A stretch of 64,000 nt of DNA. Origin: Paludibacteraceae bacterium. GTDB taxonomy: Bacteria > Bacteroidota > Bacteroidia > Bacteroidales > Paludibacteraceae. The notes under the pieces are model-generated. The model searched no databases, was not told the origin of the DNA, and saw nothing but the letters and a program-made list of their open reading frames with translations. The position numbers and the translations under genes were made by a program. Position 1 is the stretch's first letter; every line of letters starts with the position of its first letter. This document shows, in pieces, positions 36,138-45,720 of the stretch. The DNA lies in contig JAFZPM010000032.1 in the NCBI GenBank assembly GCA_017550335.1, positions 62,001 through 126,000 of the forward strand, read 5' to 3'.

Positions 36138-39100
36138 TCGTTAATACTGTTTTTTAGTAACCGGGTAACTTGGGTCATTGATTTTGTGTCTTTTGACAGC
36201 ATGTACGTGTATTTATAATCGTACGCATTCAATGATTCTGGCGAAGAGTTTACAAGATAGATATTCCGCTGGTTAGCAAACCGTAAAATACCACGCACAT
36301 TATTAGAATGTAGCTTGCCGATTTCATCCATCATACAATGAATGATAAACTCCTGATTTTTGTTGCGCATCGCCTTATTTTTGAAGACGTTTATTAACAT
36401 AATATTTATCATTGCCTTAACAAGGATATCAGTACCATCAGAACCAACATTGTTTATTCGCTCTACCCAGCCTGTATCTTGGTCATTCTCTTTTACACGG
36501 AATTGCAAGTTGAAAGTGTCAGATAATGTAAGTTGCTGTTTGTTGGGCTCTTTTTGTAATTGCTTCATAAATTGAATGAGATAATCAACCACTTTACGGT
36601 TAATCTCATCCCTCTCTTTATTCTTATCAGCATTAAATATGTTGACTTCACCCATCATAAGATTATTCTCGTCAGTAAAAGTCTTTATTTTTTGCAATAA
36701 TCGCATCATACTATCATCGGATTGTTCAGCACGAAGTTCTATGCCTTTAATTACGCCTGCGAAATTCCTATCGACAAAATCTCGGTTAATCTCACGAATA
36801 ACTTTTTCAATCTCTGATTGGTGATTCATTAGATTCCCGATTTCTCGTGATACACCTTGCAGAATATTTTGATAGTGTTCATTGGTACGTTTTTGGTACT
36901 CTTCAATTTTGTTGTTAACCACGAAATCCTGCAGACTCAAAGCAATATTAATAAAATCTTCATCTGCATTTGGCATCGTATTAAAACGGAAGGTGTTATC
37001 TGGTGCAAAATGAGTATTAAATAATCGCACATTACGCTTTAATTCATCTTGTTTTTCCCTTTTGTCGTTTATTGCACCTCGCAATTCTAGTATAACCATC
37101 TGGCAGGATTTGGTAGATGATATAGTTTTCTCATCTTGCAAGTATGATTCTGCGAGCAAGTGTTCTATATCAATTATTTGTCTGTATTCATCTAATCCAT
37201 TTTGCCATTCTTTGATTTTTGAATCTTGTATACTTCTTTGTTCTTGAAGTTCATTGAGTTTGACGGTTATCTTTCTGATTTTTTCCTCATATTGTTTTTG
37301 CAGATTGTCAATCTTGTCTTCCAATGCCTTTTTCTCTTGTTTTATTGTATCTTCCTTGTCAAATAGTTCCTCCTTATCCTTTTGATAGGCGTAAATTGTT
37401 TTACGTTGTTTTTCTATTATATTCAACTGATTATCAATTTTATTAATTTCATCTTCCTGTTTTTTAATAGAAGAAGTGTCTGCTCCTTTGCCTTGTAATT
37501 CAGACTTTCGTTCACTTTCATATTTGCTTTTTTGCAAATTGTATCTTTCCTGTTTTTCTTTTAATTCAACGCCTTGATTTGTCCTAAACTCATCCAATTG
37601 TTTTTTCAACTCTCTGAGTTTGCTTTCGTAATTCGAATTTATCTGTTTCTTGTCTTTTTCCCACAAAGATCGTTTGACATCTTTATCTTTTTCGACTTGC
37701 GAGAGTTTCAAAATTATTTCATTAAGTACTTTTTGTTGTTCGTCAATCTTAATCTCTCTCTCTTCATTTTCTTTGCGTTCGAACGTTGCAATCTGCGTTT
37801 GTCTGTCTTTCCTTTGTTGTGGGATTAGGTCTAAGCGAACACTATAGTTGGTTATTTCTTGCTTCAGTGGTTTGATTTTGTCGGAAAGACGTTCGCTAAT
37901 CTTTTGAATATTCTGCTCTTTGTTTTGCAATAACTCATTCCGTCGTCTTTTCATATCCGCAATTTGTTCGTCCAATTCTTTGCTTCGTTTGCGGTAATCA
38001 TCAGGCGTGTGGTGCGTAGGTTCTATATGTGACAGGTCGATTTTAACGCCATACATAGAATCACCTTCTTCTATATTCACAGGAGATAATCCTTGTGCAT
38101 AAAGTACCCGCTCCTCATCAACTACCCGACCTATATTATCTTCCCACTGCGGTTTGTTTTGTGCTAGCCATTCATATAATGAACCCTTATAGCGAGCCAA
38201 CAAGGCATTAATATTGTCAAGTTCACTTTGCAGTTGCAGTTGATCGTTCTTTAACTGTTCATCTTGAAATTTATATTCGCTATTTGTCTTTTCTTCTTCC
38301 GTCAATGCATTTGCTCGCAAGCGTTCTATTTCATGTTCTTTTGTCTGCCTGTTGGCAAAAGCCTCTGTTTCTTCAATGTCAAATTGTCTCAACTCTTCGT
38401 GAAGGGCTGCTTTTTCTTGTGCATACGGTTGCCACAGTCGTAAGTCTTTCAACTTGTTTTCAGCCTTGTTTTTTTCGTCAATTATAGTTTCTTGGCGACT
38501 TTCTAATTCTTTTTGACTTTCAGTATATCGTTTTTCAGATTCATCTAATTGCATTTGCTTTTCTTTATCGAATTTGTCTCTTTGCCTTTGCTGTTCGTCG
38601 CGCAGTTTGTTAAGCAGCTCACTCTGTTGGTTTTTAAATTCATTAAAATTGTTTTCCAATGAACCAAATAAAAGTGTATATTTTGTTTTTATACCATCGA
38701 ATTGCTTTGTCAAAGCGTCCAATACATCTTGTTGATGCTTGCGGTCGATTTGCAATTTAGGTTCCAACTGGTGCATACGAATCATTGCATTAATATCCAT
38801 TTCTGCATAGCACTTGTGTTTTTCGCGAATCTCCTTAAGTTTACTATCTTTCGCACCAATATTTCTATCTAATAATTGTCTTTCTTTTTGAAAATCAGAA
38901 TCTATTTCTTTCCTTTTCTTTTGTTCTGTTTGAATCTGTTCATCAGTGAGTTTTAAATCTTCCTGTACAACAGGCATTTGCTCTTTCGCTTGTTGTACAG
39001 CATAATTTAGCTCCCGAACCTCGCGGCATATTTGTTGCTCAAGAGCGACTGTTTCACGATATGTAGAAATAACTTGGTTAGCTTGACGACGTACTAAAAT

Positions 39101-39826
39101 ATCGCCATTCTTTTCTGGTTTGTACCAAATATGTATATCTTCGTATTCACGCTCAAAATCAGCCACCAAACTGCGGTAAACACTTAATTTGATTGCTTCT
39201 TCTGTGTCGCTGTCAGTCATTGATTCAATAATGGTTTTCTTCACAAACTCTGCATCCAACTTACTATTAAGAAACACATTCTGAATACTACGCGGTATGT
39301 TCTGATAATTGGTGCTTTCAACCAAAGCATACTTGGCAAATTTGTTCGCTCTGTCGTGAGCATTACCGAATATTATATCCCGATAATTTTGATAATTATC
39401 CACCAGATTACTTATGTCAACAATGCTGTTTCGTGTAATATTTTGTCGAATTTTAGTCCATTCGCTCAAAACCTCACCAGTTTCGCTGACAAACCAATCT
39501 TTATTGTATGGGGCATCAACAAAACGAAAAGCGGCACTACCCTGATGACGCATAGTAATTATTGTGTATGAACTAATGTCGTCTCGTTTAATCTCATAAA
39601 CAATAAACGAATTGGAATTTTCAAAGTAAAACTGGTCAAACGAACATTGCCCCTGTTTTATTCCTAAATGCTGTTTGTCAGCATTATAGAAGAATAACAA
39701 TGCTCGTAGCAGTGTACTCTTACCAACGCCTTGAGTCCCCGTAAAATGCACATTCCCGTCCAATTGTATTTCCGCATAACGGATGTGTGCACTATTGATA
39801 AATATGATTTTATTCAGGTATTTCAT
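36134..39826 (-). CDS. jetC: Wadjet JetC-like SMC/MukB-type ATPase
   Basis: 1230 residues. Walker A is GTQGVGKST (30-38) at the N-terminus. A very long Glu/Lys/Gln-rich coiled coil occupies roughly 230-1000, and the C-terminal ATPase half has VGSDGTDIL as a signature-like motif and Walker B FIIHCMMDEIG (Asp1167-Glu1168). This is the SMC motor that extrudes DNA loops in plasmid-restricting condensin. Overlaps jetB by 17 bp and jetD by 4 bp, so all four proteins are translated as a coupled unit. Confidence 0.9.
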   Translation of the reverse strand: MKYLNKIIFINSAHIRYAEIQLDGNVHFTGTQGVGKSTLLRALLFFYNADKQHLGIKQGQCSFDQFYFENSNSFIVYEIKRDDISSYTIITMRHQGSAAFRFVDAPYNKDWFVSETGEVLSEWTKIRQNITRNSIVDISNLVDNYQNYRDIIFGNAHDRANKFAKYALVESTNYQNIPRSIQNVFLNSKLDAEFVKKTIIESMTDSDTEEAIKLSVYRSLVADFEREYEDIHIWYKPEKNGDILVRRQANQVISTYRETVALEQQICREVRELNYAVQQAKEQMPVVQEDLKLTDEQIQTEQKKRKEIDSDFQKERQLLDRNIGAKDSKLKEIREKHKCYAEMDINAMIRMHQLEPKLQIDRKHQQDVLDALTKQFDGIKTKYTLLFGSLENNFNEFKNQQSELLNKLRDEQQRQRDKFDKEKQMQLDESEKRYTESQKELESRQETIIDEKNKAENKLKDLRLWQPYAQEKAALHEELRQFDIEETEAFANRQTKEHEIERLRANALTEEEKTNSEYKFQDEQLKNDQLQLQSELDNINALLARYKGSLYEWLAQNKPQWEDNIGRVVDEERVLYAQGLSPVNIEEGDSMYGVKIDLSHIEPTHHTPDDYRKRSKELDEQIADMKRRRNELLQNKEQNIQKISERLSDKIKPLKQEITNYSVRLDLIPQQRKDRQTQIATFERKENEEREIKIDEQQKVLNEIILKLSQVEKDKDVKRSLWEKDKKQINSNYESKLRELKKQLDEFRTNQGVELKEKQERYNLQKSKYESERKSELQGKGADTSSIKKQEDEINKIDNQLNIIEKQRKTIYAYQKDKEELFDKEDTIKQEKKALEDKIDNLQKQYEEKIRKITVKLNELQEQRSIQDSKIKEWQNGLDEYRQIIDIEHLLAESYLQDEKTISSTKSCQMVILELRGAINDKREKQDELKRNVRLFNTHFAPDNTFRFNTMPNADEDFINIALSLQDFVVNNKIEEYQKRTNEHYQNILQGVSREIGNLMNHQSEIEKVIREINRDFVDRNFAGVIKGIELRAEQSDDSMMRLLQKIKTFTDENNLMMGEVNIFNADKNKERDEINRKVVDYLIQFMKQLQKEPNKQQLTLSDTFNLQFRVKENDQDTGWVERINNVGSDGTDILVKAMINIMLINVFKNKAMRNKNQEFIIHCMMDEIGKLHSNNVRGILRFANQRNIYLVNSSPESLNAYDYKYTYMLSKDTKSMTQVTRLLKNSINE

Positions 39827-40361
39827 CTTCGTTATAAATCGTTAATAAGTTTACCAATTCTTCTGCATAACGAAAGGCCGACGTTACTTTATAGGTTGCG
39901 GTTTCTTCTTCTATCAATTCAGCAAATCCCATAGTGCTCAATTCTCCTATTAATTTATCTACCTTTTCGGGGAATGACATTTGTTGTGAAAAAAGGTGCC
40001 GTACTTTGTCTTTTAGGTCGGCATTTACGTCTATCTCATTCACAATCCGTGCTTTACTAAATTGGTAGCCAACAGAGAATGTTGAGTCAAAAGTTTTTAG
40101 AAAATCAAGATAGTCAATCCATTTGCAAAATGCAGTTAACCGTCTTTCTATATCAGCCTTACTCTCGTTGATTGTGGAAAAGTAAAAATATCCATTTCCA
40201 CTTTCCAAACAGAACCCTATCTGCTTGAAAAACTCAACATATTCTTCGTAGTTTTCCTCAACATCCTGATACAAATGCTTAATGTCAGTTTTTGAACTAT
40301 CTACTGCAAGGAAACCGCCACGAATCAGGCGTTCATATACTTTCTGTGTGTTATTTAGCAT
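39810..40361 (-). CDS. jetB: Wadjet JetB-like (MksE-type) kite subunit
   Basis: 183 residues with two tandem winged-helix-like regions: VYERLIRGGFLAVD near the start and KVDKLIGELSTMGFAELIEEE near the end. This is the size and organisation of JetB/MksE (DUF4194). It bridges JetA and the SMC heads. It overlaps jetA by 11 bp and jetC by 17 bp. Confidence 0.82.
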   Translation of the reverse strand: MLNNTQKVYERLIRGGFLAVDSSKTDIKHLYQDVEENYEEYVEFFKQIGFCLESGNGYFYFSTINESKADIERRLTAFCKWIDYLDFLKTFDSTFSVGYQFSKARIVNEIDVNADLKDKVRHLFSQQMSFPEKVDKLIGELSTMGFAELIEEETATYKVTSAFRYAEELVNLLTIYNEDEIPE

Positions 40362-41553
40362 AAATCAAGGGGAATTCAAGGGTTTTATATGTGGCATATC
40401 GCTCTGTAATTTGGCACTCCTCAGGGTGCTGAACCGTTAGTTGGCAAAAAAGTACTGCGTGCTGGGCTAAAGTACGCTCTTGTTTGTAATCATACGACAG
40501 AATGAATGAAAACAAATCGTTGCTACCTGCTTTGAACGCATTCCAAACTTCTTGCGGATTTATCTCTGTAAGTGTGGAAGTGTTTTCTGCCAAATCATCT
40601 TTCGTCAGTGGCGGGGCTGGGGTGCGTGATTTACGAATAACGCCTTGCATTTTCCCAACCCTACGGATAATTACCGCCATATCATCACTGCTTTGAATCA
40701 TATTGATCGACAACCTCATTTTGTTGTACTGTCTGTTCTCCATCCACAATGGACTCTTATCAGATATAACTTGAAGAATATTAGTATTCTCCTTAATGGT
40801 CAATTGGTCACGCAAGTATTTTAAATGTCTAATTTTCTTTAAAAATATATTTTGCTGTTCAATCAAGTGTAAATATTCAATAATCTGTTTTTCAACAGCA
40901 TACAAATTATGATAGGCATCGTTAAAATCATTACGAACATCGACAATTGTGCGTGCCATATGCGGATCTGAAGTCAATAAAAAGAAGGCTTTATCAGTAT
41001 CTATCAACTTCTCACATTCTTTTATTAGAGTTTCAATCCCAGTTTTTTTTTCATCAAGATTCTTAAGCTTTTGTTTTTTTATCTCGTAGTTGGGTTCTTG
41101 TTTATAAGTAGTATCCACATTGCGTTTGAGGTCAATCACATTTTTCAGTGTTCGTAATCCAGTATCACGTAACTTTTTTCGTATGGTATAAAGATATTGG
41201 CATTTACGTTTTTCGTTAGTTTCTTTAAGATAGTAAGTAATATTTTCTTTCAAGGAATCAATACATTCTTTTACGCTGGCAATGTTAATCTCCTCGTTTA
41301 CATCTAGAACCTCCTCAAAGAACTTCTGATAAATATCCTCCAATTCAAGGAAACTGCCACTTTCGTGAATTACGCCATAATCAATAAGAAATTGTATTCG
41401 TTCTCGACGGTGTTCCACCAATTCCATCGCAAGGTCCATAGTGTAAACATGAGTCTTACGATCACCGAATATATCACGCAGTAGTTTCCTCTCCTTGTTC
41501 AGACAATTAACAAGGTCTTCAAGTGTCCGGAATTGAGAAAGAATTGTTGACAT
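40351..41553 (-). CDS. jetA: Wadjet JetA-like (MksF-type) kleisin
   Basis: 400 residues, mostly helical. An N-terminal winged-helix-like region (MELVEHRRERIQFLIDYGVI) leads to a long coiled-coil middle and a C-terminal segment (EVWNAFKAGSNDLFSFILSY). Its length, position as first gene and overlap with a JetB-like gene fit the kleisin subunit. The identification rests mainly on operon order and fold features rather than on a crisp motif. A -7 box lies 37 bp upstream. Confidence 0.78.
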   Translation of the reverse strand: MSTILSQFRTLEDLVNCLNKERKLLRDIFGDRKTHVYTMDLAMELVEHRRERIQFLIDYGVIHESGSFLELEDIYQKFFEEVLDVNEEINIASVKECIDSLKENITYYLKETNEKRKCQYLYTIRKKLRDTGLRTLKNVIDLKRNVDTTYKQEPNYEIKKQKLKNLDEKKTGIETLIKECEKLIDTDKAFFLLTSDPHMARTIVDVRNDFNDAYHNLYAVEKQIIEYLHLIEQQNIFLKKIRHLKYLRDQLTIKENTNILQVISDKSPLWMENRQYNKMRLSINMIQSSDDMAVIIRRVGKMQGVIRKSRTPAPPLTKDDLAENTSTLTEINPQEVWNAFKAGSNDLFSFILSYDYKQERTLAQHAVLFCQLTVQHPEECQITERYATYKTLEFPLIYAK

Positions 41554-41589
41554 ATTATGTAGCTATTTGATTACTTGGCGCTTTTTATA

Positions 41590-41597
41590 CAAATATA
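41590..41597 (-). promoter_or_regulatory. -7 element of the Wadjet operon
   Basis: Minus-strand TATATTTG in the 67-bp gap between the HIT fusion gene and jetA. It gives the Wadjet genes their own promoter, although the upstream defence pair reads in the same direction. Confidence 0.45.
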
Positions 41598-41620
41598 CAA
41601 TTTTATATCTAAAAAATCCT

Positions 41621-42502
41621 TTAATACTTCTGTTTCCCCGGTATCACCCCTCTCACTCCTCCCTTAGGGTTCTCCACATCGCCTTTGTAGCGTGGAATCA
41701 GATGAATATGGACGTGAAAAACACTTTGTCCCGCAGCTTCGTTAACGTTGATGCCAACATTGAAACCATCGGGATGGAAACGATCCTCTAATATCTTTTT
41801 GCAGCGATTCGTTAATAGCCATAACGCTCGTTGCTCATGTGTGGTCAATTCAAAATAGTTGGACACATGACGCTTGGGAATTATCAGGGTGTGCCCTTGG
41901 CTCACAGGATATCCATCGAAAAAGGCTACGGCTGTCGCTGTTTCGCTCAAAATTTCCACTTTGGGGGTTAGACCGCAGAACGGACAGCCTTGTGATGGAT
42001 CGTATTCCTTTTTGTAATCTGTTCTGTTGAAATGCCTATATTCGTAGATCTCACAGCTCTCATTTGAAAATAGACTCTTGTACGGCAATGTGACATTGCA
42101 TTGGTACGTCGGTTGCTTATGGATGAAATGTGTGCGGAATCCTTCATGTTTCAAATCTCGTCGCACCGTGAAATAGGCAGTCCCTGTTGGCTTTAACAAT
42201 TCCGAAACAGACATCAACACCTCCGCTTGCTCTTCGGGTTCAAGAACGTTCAGAACATAGTTGCAAATAATGGTGTCAAATCTCTGGGTGGGATATTCAG
42301 GACGATAGTAGTTGTCGTAACCTATAATGTTGTAGCCTTCCGCCTTTAACTGGTCTGTGTCAAAACCATACCCGCATCCAAAATCCAAGATCTCACCTTG
42401 CAAAAGGTTGTTTTGTCTTAACCATCGTGTGGGGAACGAAATCGTCGTCCGCTCCTTGGCTGTTAGGTGAGGGTTGTTTGTCTGTTTTTTCATGGTCGCC
42501 AA
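41621..42502 (-). CDS. Methyltransferase-HIT fusion protein
   Basis: 293 residues with two domains. Residues 1-165 are a class I SAM methyltransferase: ILDFGCGYGFDTD (38-50), the acidic GYD at 61-63, and a motif IV-like NYVLNVLEP. Residues 170-293 are a HIT domain: a CPFC zinc-type knuckle at 173-176, GHTLIIPKRH and the histidine triad HVHIHL (263-268). HIT proteins hydrolyse or transfer nucleotidyl groups, so the fusion could modify and then remove or sense an adenylylated or methylated nucleotide intermediate. Its start overlaps the HNH gene by 13 bp. No substrate can be assigned. Confidence 0.85.
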   Translation of the reverse strand: MATMKKQTNNPHLTAKERTTISFPTRWLRQNNLLQGEILDFGCGYGFDTDQLKAEGYNIIGYDNYYRPEYPTQRFDTIICNYVLNVLEPEEQAEVLMSVSELLKPTGTAYFTVRRDLKHEGFRTHFIHKQPTYQCNVTLPYKSLFSNESCEIYEYRHFNRTDYKKEYDPSQGCPFCGLTPKVEILSETATAVAFFDGYPVSQGHTLIIPKRHVSNYFELTTHEQRALWLLTNRCKKILEDRFHPDGFNVGINVNEAAGQSVFHVHIHLIPRYKGDVENPKGGVRGVIPGKQKY

Positions 42503-43542
42503 ATTTTAAAACCCATGTTTTCCGCAATCTGTACCATGGGTGAGAACGTTTTTCTGAAAACATCGTAGAAATCAGTTTCTGAGAGATTCACCAAATCCGA
42601 AACCGAATCGTAAACAATCAGATAATCCTCAAAGATAGCATTATTCTGGTTCTTTTCATACATTACTTTCAACGCATTTTGCTGAAGCCTTGAAAATGGT
42701 TTCAGATAAATGTCCAGAGGGGGAATATTATTGCTTTTCGAGGAATTGATACTGGAATCTGCAGGGATTAGATTCCATAAAAGATTATGCGACACAAAAC
42801 TCCATGGCACAAAATGATCCAAATCATAATTCTTCGCAACAATCGGTTTGCCTGTATAGATGCAATTCATGTGCCCGACGCTTTCGATGTAAGTGTCCCA
42901 GAACTTATGCTGCTTTGTCAATGATTCCCTTAAAATGGGTTTGATAAGCTTGGATGGGACATTTGGCACGTTCGGATTACGTTTCTGTAAAAACTCCGTG
43001 AGATTCCAAAACGCAAAATCACGTAGGATGGTGTAATTCTCCTTCAGATAATCAACCCAGGCTTCATTGATTACTATTTCGTCTCCATAAATAGCATATA
43101 GACAACCATTTTCGAATCTCTGCGATTTGGCCACCACATCCTCATCGTACGTGTATTTTATCCAAGGAGAGAGGAATCTGTATGGTACATTAAGAGAAAA
43201 GACTCTCAGAAATTTCTTCGTGCCATCAATATTATCCAATAACTGATTCTTGATTTTCTTTTTGTCTGAATCTATTGATATTTGGAACTCCTTCTGAATC
43301 TCTAACGAGTTGCTGAACAACGAATCCGACTTCCCAAACGACAGCTTGAAATAATGGATGGGGTACCATGATTCAGCTACCATTCCTGCAATGATTTCCC
43401 AGAAAGAGATCCTTGTTTTCCTCTCTTTCACCACAATATCCATCAATGCTACAAACCAATAGAACTTATACGTGGCTGTGGTGTTATTGAAGATTCCGGC
43501 AAGGGCGGAGATGGGGAGGTGTGGGTTCTGTGGTAATAACAT
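42490..43542 (-). CDS. HNH endonuclease domain protein
   Basis: 350 residues. The N-terminal 220 residues are an unrecognised, mainly helical domain. The C-terminal region has an HNH motif: C227, D242-H243 in YDLDHFVPWSF, Asn257 and Asn266, in a spacing typical of HNH nucleases. It is translationally coupled (13-bp overlap) to the methyltransferase-HIT fusion and sits immediately upstream of Wadjet, with its own -7 box. A DNA-targeting restriction role is inferred. Confidence 0.82.
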   Translation of the reverse strand: MLLPQNPHLPISALAGIFNNTTATYKFYWFVALMDIVVKERKTRISFWEIIAGMVAESWYPIHYFKLSFGKSDSLFSNSLEIQKEFQISIDSDKKKIKNQLLDNIDGTKKFLRVFSLNVPYRFLSPWIKYTYDEDVVAKSQRFENGCLYAIYGDEIVINEAWVDYLKENYTILRDFAFWNLTEFLQKRNPNVPNVPSKLIKPILRESLTKQHKFWDTYIESVGHMNCIYTGKPIVAKNYDLDHFVPWSFVSHNLLWNLIPADSSINSSKSNNIPPLDIYLKPFSRLQQNALKVMYEKNQNNAIFEDYLIVYDSVSDLVNLSETDFYDVFRKTFSPMVQIAENMGFKIWRP

Positions 43543-43576
43543 ATCTGTTTGTTAATTGAATTGCGTTTTACGTCCC

Positions 43577-43584
43577 CAAATATA
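43577..43584 (-). promoter_or_regulatory. -7 element of the HNH/methyltransferase-HIT pair
   Basis: Minus-strand TATATTTG, 34 bp upstream of the HNH ATG. No TTTG at the -33 position. Confidence 0.45.
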
Positions 43585-43611
43585 CCCTTTTTTCTTTAAT
43601 AAAGAGAGAAT

Positions 43612-43785
43612 TCATAATTTCACATTGAATCGTTCTCTTTCTGCTTCGGTTAGCGAATCCAAATTCTTTGCGACGAAATTATGCTTAACCATAAGCAGGA
43701 ATTCAGAGTAAGACATTCCCGTCTTTTTAAGTATGACCTTAAAAAGTTCATCCTGACGTTTTTTCTCTTCCTTTGATAGCGCCAT
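43612..43785 (-). CDS. Small hypothetical protein
   Basis: 57 residues from the ATG at 43785 (MALSKEEKKRQDELFKVILK), charged and helical, ending ERFNVKL. An upstream in-frame ATG at 43839 would add Cys-rich residues and would span the promoter-like TATATTTG at 43826-43833, so it was not chosen. No family recognised. Its position before the HNH gene might make it part of that unit, but the HNH gene has a separate -7 box. Confidence 0.5.
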   Translation of the reverse strand: MALSKEEKKRQDELFKVILKKTGMSYSEFLLMVKHNFVAKNLDSLTEAERERFNVKL

Positions 43786-43825
43786 AACGTTTTGAACTAT
43801 AGTTTGTTCACACAACCCAGCACGG

Positions 43826-43833
43826 CAAATATA
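43826..43833 (-). promoter_or_regulatory. -7 element of the small ORF before the HNH gene
   Basis: Minus-strand TATATTTG, 40 bp upstream of the chosen ATG; -33 unclear. Confidence 0.35.
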
Positions 43834-43885
43834 CAACAAACAAATGCATCAGCAATTTTTTATGGGAGACAACACCCCTTAATTT

Positions 43886-44410
43886 TTATTTATATGAAAT
43901 GTCCGAATATTCTTTTTTCTTTCCCCGCTTCATTTGTGTGAGGGCATTACTTCTTCCACCGACCTTTTCTAAATAGCCACTCGACAATGCATACACTAAG
44001 TCCCCATCATTGACATCTACGTACTCATACCATCCATACTTCTTGTGTAGAAAGCATTTAAATTTCCAGGTCCCTATAACTTCACTTAGATAAGTTGAGC
44101 GACCATCATCTCCCAACAGTTCAAATCTAAGACTCATATATCCGCCTTCGTTCTTGTCGTGCCCAAAATCGACGATCGCCTTTGATATTTTAGATGGAGG
44201 GACACCGTAATCTTCTAGTATAAACTCTTTAGGGCACTCCCAAAAATAGTTATAAAGGGCGATGAATTTATCACTGTGAACAGTTATACTATCTTCTGTA
44301 ATTTTAACAATTCTTTCGGAAATCGGGGATTCGGGCTCTTCATCTTCCTTTGAGCAAGACAAGAGAATCGGGAACACCCCAAAAATCGAAAAAAACAATA
44401 CCTTGTTCAT
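43886..44410 (-). CDS. Hypothetical lipoprotein
   Basis: 174 residues, signal MNKVLFFSIFGVFPILLSC with lipobox Cys19 and an acidic stretch after it that favours outer-membrane or surface placement. No known domain. The remainder is mixed beta with aromatic residues (FKCFLHKKYGWYEYVDVNDGD). Overlaps the short upstream frame at 44340-44612. Nothing in the neighbourhood suggests a function. Confidence 0.65.
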   Translation of the reverse strand: MNKVLFFSIFGVFPILLSCSKEDEEPESPISERIVKITEDSITVHSDKFIALYNYFWECPKEFILEDYGVPPSKISKAIVDFGHDKNEGGYMSLRFELLGDDGRSTYLSEVIGTWKFKCFLHKKYGWYEYVDVNDGDLVYALSSGYLEKVGGRSNALTQMKRGKKKEYSDISYK

Positions 44411-44612
44411 TATTCAAACTTTTAAGATGCAAATATAACATTTTTTCAAAACCATCAAAACATGCATCAAAAACTAACTTCCGCATACATACAAATGCGA
44501 AGTGAAAAAGACCATAAAGAACTCCATATTCGCAAACAATTTTTCCTCCCCACCTCATAAGTTCTTTGTCAGTCGGGTTATGATCGAATATTGTTTCTAT
44601 TTTATTTTCCAT
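44340..44612 (-). CDS. Small hypothetical ORF, possibly truncated
   Basis: 90 residues from ATG 44612 (MENKIETIFDHNPTDKELMR). The start resembles small Bacteroidetes proteins with an IFDHNPT-type opening. The last 24 codons overlap the next lipoprotein signal in another frame and are unlikely to be native, so this may be a frameshifted remnant. Low confidence. Confidence 0.35.
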   Translation of the reverse strand: MENKIETIFDHNPTDKELMRWGGKIVCEYGVLYGLFHFAFVCMRKLVFDACFDGFEKMLYLHLKSLNNEQGIVFFDFWGVPDSLVLLKGR

Positions 44613-44748
44613 AATTCTCCTTAGTTTAGCACACAATAAGCCTTGGAAAGTGATGAATTATTATGTGGCATCATCAACTTTATGTTAAAACACCCAAAGG
44701 CGCCCTGTCTCCAGTGCGCCTCCTTCAATATAATTGTACAGTAAGCCG

Positions 44749-45444
44749 TTAATCGTCAGTGTTAACGATAGTGCCCACCTCATGGAATCTCACGTGAGGC
44801 CTTGCGTATCCTCCTGCCCTGTTAAGTGTTATCACCACATTGTCGCCTTCCCACTGCCACTTGTAGAAAGCAAGGACCCATGGCTTCGGACCATCCTTCA
44901 CGAGTTTGTATTTCTCGTTCATGCTCTTAACGAATTTCTTCATCTCCTTCGCCGCACTTCTACGCATTGCATGATTCTGCTGAACATCAACTAAATACAC
45001 GATGCCATCCTTATCGTAATGAACGTATATGTCCGCACTCTCGAAGTCCATGAAAGAACTTTCCAACTTTACCTCGTCATGGTCCTGATACTCGAGTATT
45101 TTAGCCCCCTTTTGCGTAAGCTGTTGCACGAAATCCTTGTAGTTGATGCCAAGATCTATCCCCCAGAATTGCCCGTGCTTCTTCTCCTTCGCCTGTAAGG
45201 TCTCCGATGAGGTTATCAGTTGTGTTCTGCCACTCTTGAAGACAATTTTCGACACATTCTGCTTCTCTTCTACATTTACTGTCGATTCACCCTCATACGA
45301 GTACTCGATTTCGTTGGTCGTCACTTTCAACACATTGCAGCCGATCTTTTCACCGTTCGTATAAAAAATCGAGTCTACCTGTGCAATAAGTTTTCCAGGT
45401 ATAGCCACCATCCCCAACGCCAAAGCTAATAAAATCTTTTTCAT
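44749..45444 (-). CDS. Hypothetical secreted protein
   Basis: 231 residues from the ATG at 45444 (MKKILLALALGMVAIPGKLIAQ is a signal peptide); the ATG at 45471 was rejected because it would put polar residues before the signal. The N-terminal half carries the pattern IFYTNGEKIGCNVLKVTTNEIEY, common in secreted Bacteroidetes proteins. The C-terminal half contains a possible second fold (YIVHYDKDG-like). Function unknown. 45445-45720 has no gene. Confidence 0.6.
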   Translation of the reverse strand: MKKILLALALGMVAIPGKLIAQVDSIFYTNGEKIGCNVLKVTTNEIEYSYEGESTVNVEEKQNVSKIVFKSGRTQLITSSETLQAKEKKHGQFWGIDLGINYKDFVQQLTQKGAKILEYQDHDEVKLESSFMDFESADIYVHYDKDGIVYLVDVQQNHAMRRSAAKEMKKFVKSMNEKYKLVKDGPKPWVLAFYKWQWEGDNVVITLNRAGGYARPHVRFHEVGTIVNTDD

Positions 45445-45720
45445 TTCCTTATAAATTAAATAGTTAAACAATTAAATTCACAAAATATTATCAAAAAAAA
45501 TATAGTTCCGTTAATCAGCAGCCAAATTAATACTTATCAAATACTTCTCAAAAATTTTCTCACGTTTTTTCTTATAACACAACGCTTTACATGAAAATTT
45601 ATAAAAACATAAAGAATCCCCCCAAAAAAACAAACGCCACCGCAAGGACAAGCCCCACGATGACGTTCATCAATAAACAACCAATCTATCTATATAACAA
45701 TTTTTCTAAGAATCTCTCTC

